9,903 nt of DNA from Bacillota bacterium. Its GTDB lineage: Bacteria > Bacillota > Sulfobacillia > JABLXB01. The DNA is taken from contig JANLGA010000018.1 of the NCBI GenBank assembly GCA_024653225.1, forward strand, positions 1 through 9,903. The letters are read 5' to 3'. Positions 6,031-9,903 of this stretch are shown one piece after another. The position numbers and the translations under genes were made by a program. The notes below the pieces were generated by a model that did no database searches, was not told the DNA's origin, and was given only the letters and a program-made list of their open reading frames with translations. Numbering within the stretch: position 1 is the stretch's first letter; each line of letters starts with the position of its first letter.

Positions 6031-7410
6031 ATGGATTGCGGGAGGGCCAGAGAGTACGCGAGCCGGGTAGCCCTGAGACAAGCCCTGCGCTACCTCGGCA
6101 AGGACCCGGAGCGGAAGCTGGGCGTGCTGTTGGACTGGGCGGAACGGCTGGCGGTCGATCCGAGGCACAAGGAGGAGGTCAGGTGCGCGAAGGCGTTGCT
6201 CGGAGACCCCGGCAACAACTGGCGCAGCCTGGCGGTCAACCTGTTGACCAACACCCACCCCAACGTGCGGGAGAGGTTGGGCGTCAACTTCTTCCTGAAT
6301 GCGGGGCTCATCGGCATTCCCGCCCAGTACGCCGCCGCGCGGAGGCTGGGGGTGTCCGTCCCGTTCGCACTTCTCATCGACCCCACCGAAAGATGCAACC
6401 TGCGGTGCGTCGGCTGTTGGGCCGGGGAGTACGAGGGCCTGAGGGACCTGGACCTCGATCTGATGGACAGAGTGGTCGGGGAGGCCGAGGACCTCGGGAT
6501 CCACTTCTTCGTAGTGTCGGGAGGGGAGCCGTTGATCCGCGCGGACGACCTCTTCACGCTGGCTCGCAAGCACAGGGAGAGCGTGTTCCACGTCTTCACC
6601 AACGGGACGCTGATTGACCGGGAAACGGCCGGGCGAGTCATCTCTCTCGGGAACGTGACGTTGGCGATAAGCCTAGAAGGGTTCAAGGAATCCACTGACG
6701 CTCGGAGGGGGCCGGGCACATTCGACATGGTCGTGAACGCCATGGACGCCCTCCGAAACGAGGGAGCGGTGTTCGGATTCTCGGTGACATATCACAGGTA
6801 CAATACGGCCGAGGTCGGCGGCGACGAGTTCGTCGACTTCCTGGTATCGAGCGGGTGCTCCTTCGGATGGTATTTCACCTACGTCCCGGTGGGCACCGAC
6901 GCCGACCCGGGCTTCATGGCATCCCCCGAACAGCGGGCCTTCATGTTCCACCAGGTGCGCAGGTTCAGGAAGACCAAGCCGATCTTCATCGCCGATTTCT
7001 GGAATGACGGCGAGTTCTCCGGGGGGTGCATCGCCGGGGGGAGAAGGTACCTCCACATCAACGCGGCCGGCGAGGTCGAGCCCTGCGCCTTCATCCACTA
7101 CAGCACGTGCAACATCAGGGACGTCAGCCTCGTGGACGCGCTCAGGTCCCCGCTAATGCGCGCATACCAGAAGCACCAGCCGTTCAACCACAACATGCTC
7201 AGGCCGTGTCCGCTGATTGATAACCCGGAGATGCTCGAGAAGATCGTGCGGGAGTCGGGCGCGAGGCCCACCCAGAAGAACGCAGGGGATGTCCGCTCGC
7301 TTTGCCTCCCGCTCAGGCAGTACGCCGCCGACTGGGGGCGGATATCGGCCGAGCTGTGGGAGCGCTCGCGCGCGGGAGCGGAAGATGCGGCCCGGGCATT
7401 AGGGCGTTGA
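6031..7410 (+). CDS. Radical SAM protein with C-terminal auxiliary-cluster (SPASM/twitch-like) motif
   Basis: Iron-sulfur enzyme of 459 residues that should cleave SAM to a 5'-deoxyadenosyl radical. Residues 1-110 form a helical N-terminal domain including LLTNTHPNVRERLGVNFFLNAG (71-92). The core has the cluster motif CNLRCVGC (C122, C126, C129), the SAM-contact GGEP (164-167), then TNGT and the strand LAISLEG. Near the C-terminus C333, 13 residues, G347, 4 residues, C352, 7 residues, C360, and later C393, match the opening pattern of SPASM/twitch domains and should ligate an auxiliary 4Fe-4S cluster. The frame is open up to a GTG at 5935, but that 32-residue extension is encoded by the 9-base repeat tract and lacks a ribosome site. 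ATG 6031 has a weak GGGGG 9 bases upstream. Substrate is unknown; cofactor, peptide or lipid modification are all possible. Confidence 0.92.
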   Translation: MDCGRAREYASRVALRQALRYLGKDPERKLGVLLDWAERLAVDPRHKEEVRCAKALLGDPGNNWRSLAVNLLTNTHPNVRERLGVNFFLNAGLIGIPAQYAAARRLGVSVPFALLIDPTERCNLRCVGCWAGEYEGLRDLDLDLMDRVVGEAEDLGIHFFVVSGGEPLIRADDLFTLARKHRESVFHVFTNGTLIDRETAGRVISLGNVTLAISLEGFKESTDARRGPGTFDMVVNAMDALRNEGAVFGFSVTYHRYNTAEVGGDEFVDFLVSSGCSFGWYFTYVPVGTDADPGFMASPEQRAFMFHQVRRFRKTKPIFIADFWNDGEFSGGCIAGGRRYLHINAAGEVEPCAFIHYSTCNIRDVSLVDALRSPLMRAYQKHQPFNHNMLRPCPLIDNPEMLEKIVRESGARPTQKNAGDVRSLCLPLRQYAADWGRISAELWERSRAGAEDAARALGR

Positions 7411-7443
7411 GGACGGACACGACCGGTGCGGGAGGGGCGCCGC

Positions 7444-7635
7444 GTGTCGAACATTGGCGAAGGCTTTATGGGAGCGATTGGCAGGAGACCGACGCATACC
7501 GTAGAAATAGTGGCAGCACCCGGAGAGGGGCTACGTCGCGAGGGGGGAGCTCGGTGGTCCGGCAACACCAGGGGGACGTGTCGGCTGCGCTCCGCGTGCG
7601 CCGGGCCTGCCATGGCATCGAAGCGGCCGGAGTGA
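7444..7635 (+). CDS. Candidate small ORF behind the radical SAM gene (possible N-terminal part of a frameshifted gene)
   Basis: A 63-residue frame starts with GTG 33 bases after the radical SAM stop, with a good GGAGGGG ribosome site at 7431-7437. The first 33 codons (to about 7540) use ATA, AGG and AGA like the neighbouring genes and encode GEGFMGAIGRRPTHTVEIVAAPGEG. Beyond the six-G run at 7542-7547 the frame becomes Arg/Cys-rich and looks non-coding, while the neighbouring frame (to 7763) looks coding. I recognise no domain. It may be the front half of a single small gene of about 106 residues, or spurious. Confidence 0.3.
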   Translation: MSNIGEGFMGAIGRRPTHTVEIVAAPGEGLRREGGARWSGNTRGTCRLRSACAGPAMASKRPE

Positions 7636-7763
7636 CCAGGGAGCGGATTCGAGAACTCCTTTCGGCTGTGGACGGGTTCTTGACTGAGATCGCGCCTTCA
7701 TTCGCGAAACAGAAATCCGGGGGTGCCGCGTCCACCGGGCCCCCCGACACTTGTAGGGAGTAG
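7554..7763 (+). CDS. Candidate small ORF, helical (possible C-terminal part of a frameshifted gene)
   Basis: A 69-residue frame from a GTG with GGGGGGAG 4 bases upstream. The segment AGVTRERIRELLSAVDGFLTEIAPSFAKQ reads as an amphipathic helix pair and the codons have high GC at the third position, as in the real genes of the window. The C-terminal tail (SGGAASTGPPDTCRE) is low complexity. The frame stays open leftward into the radical SAM gene, so the GTG start is a guess; the start could instead come from the other frame at 7444 through the six-G run. No family recognised. The rest of the 370 bases between 7410 and 7781 shows no other gene. Confidence 0.33.
   Translation: MVRQHQGDVSAALRVRRACHGIEAAGVTRERIRELLSAVDGFLTEIAPSFAKQKSGGAASTGPPDTCRE
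7719..7745. terminator. Weak GC hairpin between convergent ends
   Basis: GGGGG (7719-7723) can pair with CCCCC (within 7740-7745), with an alternative inner stem GGTG/CACC (7722-7725 with 7733-7736). It lies within the end of the plus-strand small ORF and 36 bases beyond the stop of the minus-strand membrane protein gene. There is no T-run; support is mainly its position between convergent reading frames. Confidence 0.25.
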
Positions 7764-7780
7764 TACGACTGACGAAAACG

Positions 7781-7948
7781 CTACTGGCGGATTTGCGGGC
7801 GAAGAAGGTCTAACGCCCCGAGGACGATGTGCGCCAGGCCGAATCCCAGCACGCCCGCTCCGAAGTTGGCCGGCAACAGGGAATAGCCGACGGCCGACAC
7901 CGCTGCGCCCACCGCAATGACCGTCCAGCTGATCGTAGTTGACTTCAT
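7781..7948 (-). CDS. Small two-helix membrane protein (55 residues)
   Basis: Hypothetical protein with two predicted membrane helices, about residues 6-25 (ISWTVIAVGAAVSAVGYSLL) and 28-48 (NFGAGVLGFGLAHIVLGALDL), joined by a Pro-containing turn and ending in a short basic tail RPQIRQ. Glycine and alanine are frequent in both helices, suggesting close packing. The frame is open to 7993, but the ATG at 7948 has a strong GGGAGGT (complement of about 7956-7962) 7-8 bases upstream, so the longer form is unlikely. It lies 97 bases behind the ABC transporter ATPase on the same strand and may share its transcript or have its own promoter. I do not recognise a named family and assign no function. Confidence 0.72.
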   Translation of the reverse strand: MKSTTISWTVIAVGAAVSAVGYSLLPANFGAGVLGFGLAHIVLGALDLLRPQIRQ

Positions 7949-8045
7949 GCCGTGCACCTCCCACGTTAGCGTGTTCAGAGGACCGCCGCGCAATTCACTT
8001 TCGGGCCGCCGGCGGGCGACGTTGCGAAACCGCGCGCGATCCCCA

Positions 8046-9008
8046 TTACGTGAGGTGGCAGGCGACGAGGTGACCGCCGCCCCTGTCTCCGAGGGCGGGC
8101 TCTTCTTCCCTGCAAATCCGGGTCGCGTAGTCGCACCTGGAGTGGAACCTGCAACCCGGCGGAGGGTTTATGGGGCTGGGGACGTCCCCTTCGAGGATCT
8201 TTCTCTCGCGGCGGTCTGCAGGGTCCTCGACGGGGACCGCGGCGAGGAGCGCACGGGTATACGGATGCAGGGGCTGCTGAAAAAGTTCCCTCTTCGGTGC
8301 GCACTCCACGAGCTTTCCCACGTACATGACGCCGACCCTGTCCGACAGGTACCTTATCACGCTCATGTCGTGCGATATGAACAGGTACGTGAGGTCGAAC
8401 TTCTCCTGCAGTTCCCGCAGTAAGTTGAGGATCTGGGCCGTGACGGAAACGTCCACCGCCGAGATCGGTTCGTCCGCCACTATGAACTCGGGATTCAAGG
8501 ACAACGCTCTCGCTATGCCGACGCACTGTTTCTGCCCGCTCGACAGGATGTGGGGGTACTCGGGGGCGTGCCTCCGCTCGAGGCCGACGGTCGCGAGAAG
8601 TTCCGACACCCTATCCCGGAGTTCCTTGCCCGAGGCCAGGCGGTGCACCAGTAGGGGTTCAGCCACGATCTCGAAGACCGTCCTTCGGGGGTCGAACGAG
8701 CTGAACGCGTCCTGGAATATCAGTTGCATCTTGCGCCTCATCCTGCGCACCTCGCCCGCCGCGAGGCCGAAGACGTCGGCCCCGTCGTAGTACACCCGTC
8801 CCGCCGTGGGTTCGATGAGCCTCAGGACCAACCTTCCGGTCGTGGTCTTTCCGCAGCCGCTTTCCCCGACGAGCCCGAATACTTCCCCCTTCCTTATCGA
8901 GAAACTGACGTCGTCCACCGCGTGCACGTACTGCCTGCGTCGGGCCGACAAACCGCCTCCCGACTGGAAATACTTCACGAGCCTATCCACGACGATGAGA
9001 TCTCCCAC
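8046..9008 (-). CDS. Oligopeptide/dipeptide-type ABC transporter ATP-binding protein (OppF/DppF-like)
   Basis: Cytoplasmic ATPase of 320 residues that powers uptake through an Opp/Dpp-type permease. Walker A is GESGCGKTT (48-56), Q-loop Q99 in LIFQD, signature LSSGQ (155-159), Walker B FIVADE (175-180), and the switch histidine H213 in ISHD. The C-terminal oligopeptide-transporter extension has NPPPGCRFHSRC with C286, C292, C299 and C317 (spacing 5, 6, 17), the four-cysteine motif of this subfamily. The signature departs from the usual LSGGQRQR: the third position is Ser and KQC follows. The GTG start has GGAGGG 7 bases upstream. It begins 13 bases after the permease stop. The absence of a D-type ATPase gene between permease and this gene is unusual for opp operons. 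The substrate may be peptides or other solutes such as sugars or nickel. Confidence 0.94.
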   Translation of the reverse strand: MGDLIVVDRLVKYFQSGGGLSARRRQYVHAVDDVSFSIRKGEVFGLVGESGCGKTTTGRLVLRLIEPTAGRVYYDGADVFGLAAGEVRRMRRKMQLIFQDAFSSFDPRRTVFEIVAEPLLVHRLASGKELRDRVSELLATVGLERRHAPEYPHILSSGQKQCVGIARALSLNPEFIVADEPISAVDVSVTAQILNLLRELQEKFDLTYLFISHDMSVIRYLSDRVGVMYVGKLVECAPKRELFQQPLHPYTRALLAAVPVEDPADRRERKILEGDVPSPINPPPGCRFHSRCDYATRICREEEPALGDRGGGHLVACHLT

Positions 9009-9021
9009 GGGTCATCCCTCC

Positions 9022-9876
9022 TCAATGCCTGCTCCGGTGCAGCGGGTCCATCTCCGTGCGGACCCAATTCCCGACCAGATTGAGGCAGAGGATCGTCAGG
9101 GCTATCGCGACGCCGGGAAAAGTCACCAGCCACCAGGCCTGCGTTATGTACACCCTGCCCTCGCCGATCATCAACCCCCAGGAAGACTGCGGCGGTTGTA
9201 TGCCGTAACCGAGGAAACTCATGGTCGCTTCCGCCCCGATGATACGGGCTACTTCGAGCACGTACGTGGTAATCAGAGGGGACAGGATGTTCGGGAAGAT
9301 GTGGCCGAAGAGGGTTTGCGCGGTCGAACACCCGACGGCCCGCGCGGCCTCTACCATCGTGGTCTCTCTCATGGAGAGTACCTGGCTCCTCGCCATCCTG
9401 GCGTGAACCATCCACCCGTTGAAGGTGAGGGCGGCGATGAGGTTCCATTCCCCGGGGCCCAACACCATCACGAACGTGAGCGCCACCAGCAGGCCGGGGA
9501 ACGACGACTGGATGTCCACGATCCTCATGATCAGCGTGTCGGCCCACTTGCCCAGATACCCCGATATGAGCCCGAGCACGGTGCCGAACGCTCCGGATAT
9601 CATGACGCACACGAATCCGACTGTCAGGGAGACCCGACCGCCCCATATGATCCTGCTCAGCACGTCGCGGCCCTGCTGGTCGGTACCGAGGAGGTACTCG
9701 GGGTCTCCGCCCGCGACCCAGCACGGCGGCTTCAGCCGATTGGCGATCGCTCCCCTGGTCGGATCGTGCGGCGACACCAGCGGGGCCGCGACCGCAGACG
9801 ACACGACCATGAGCACGAAGATCAACGCGGCCAGCGCCACCTTGTCTTTCCACAGGCGTCGGAGCGGCGGATTCAT
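9022..9876 (-). CDS. Oligopeptide/dipeptide-type ABC transporter permease (OppC/DppC-like)
   Basis: Inner-membrane permease of 284 residues. An N-terminal membrane helix (about 13-32) precedes a periplasmic stretch with the family motif YLLGTDQQGRDVLSRIIWGG (61-80), then the binding-protein-dependent transport domain. The cytoplasmic EAA loop that docks the ATPase is EAARAVGCSTAQTLFGHIFPNI (176-197). Further helices lie around 83-106, 124-140, 200-220 and 250-270. Length is typical of the C-type permease. The ATG has a GGAGGT ribosome site 6 bases upstream (complement of about 9883-9888). Its first bases, ATGA, could overlap the stop of an upstream frame running in from the right edge, where a B-type permease would be expected. 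It is co-transcribed with the ATPase gene 13 bases downstream. Confidence 0.95.
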   Translation of the reverse strand: MNPPLRRLWKDKVALAALIFVLMVVSSAVAAPLVSPHDPTRGAIANRLKPPCWVAGGDPEYLLGTDQQGRDVLSRIIWGGRVSLTVGFVCVMISGAFGTVLGLISGYLGKWADTLIMRIVDIQSSFPGLLVALTFVMVLGPGEWNLIAALTFNGWMVHARMARSQVLSMRETTMVEAARAVGCSTAQTLFGHIFPNILSPLITTYVLEVARIIGAEATMSFLGYGIQPPQSSWGLMIGEGRVYITQAWWLVTFPGVAIALTILCLNLVGNWVRTEMDPLHRSRH

Positions 9877-9903
9877 GGGCAGACCTCCAATCTCCGGCCG
9901 GCC

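Noticed and set aside
5830..6591. Minus-strand open frame (253 codons) over the regulator end and radical SAM start
   Set aside because: Antisense to the cysteine motif region of the radical SAM gene; composition is low-complexity Pro/Gln/Arg with no recognisable domain.
7981..8045. GC-rich dyads (for example around CGCCGGCG) behind the ABC ATPase as a terminator
   Set aside because: Stems are short and imperfect with no T-run; not distinguishable from background in GC-rich DNA.

Overview
The window looks like bacterial chromosome from a high-GC anaerobe, most likely a deep-branching Firmicutes (Clostridia-like) lineage. The reasons are a ferredoxin-dependent 2-oxoacid oxidoreductase, strong GGAGG-type ribosome binding sites, frequent GTG/TTG starts, and free use of ATA and AGG codons despite high GC (a habit often seen in thermophiles). 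The taxonomic placement is inference. I see no tRNA, rRNA, CRISPR array, insertion sequence or phage gene.

Layout. Positions 39-1353 (+) hold the beta and gamma subunits of a 2-oxoacid:ferredoxin oxidoreductase; the alpha and ferredoxin-like subunits presumably lie off the left edge. A GC hairpin separates them from a convergent IclR-family regulator (1416-2222, -), which is divergent from a CstA-family transporter (2500-4116, +). The 277-base gap between iclR and cstA carries candidate promoters for both genes and a near-perfect 20-base palindrome just downstream of the cstA promoter. Two hairpins follow cstA and face a convergent SAM-dependent methyltransferase (4248-5018, -). That gene is divergent from a winged-helix regulator (5189-5902, +), and each has a recognisable promoter. 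After a 128-base gap containing a 9-base periodic GGG tract comes a radical SAM protein with a C-terminal auxiliary-cluster motif (6031-7410, +). Behind it are weakly supported small ORFs that may be one gene broken at a run of six G. The right end is a leftward block: an oligopeptide-type ABC permease (9022-9876), its ATPase (8046-9008) and a 55-residue two-helix membrane protein (7781-7948).

How the genes may work together (inference): the oligopeptide-type ABC transporter and CstA (peptide or pyruvate uptake) could supply amino acids and 2-oxoacids. The ferredoxin oxidoreductase would oxidise 2-oxoacids to acyl-CoA and reduced ferredoxin, and the IclR protein would control cstA in response to a small carbon metabolite. 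The methyltransferase, the winged-helix regulator and the radical SAM protein have no assigned substrate. The regulator-radical SAM pair and its small downstream ORFs are the least explained part of the window.
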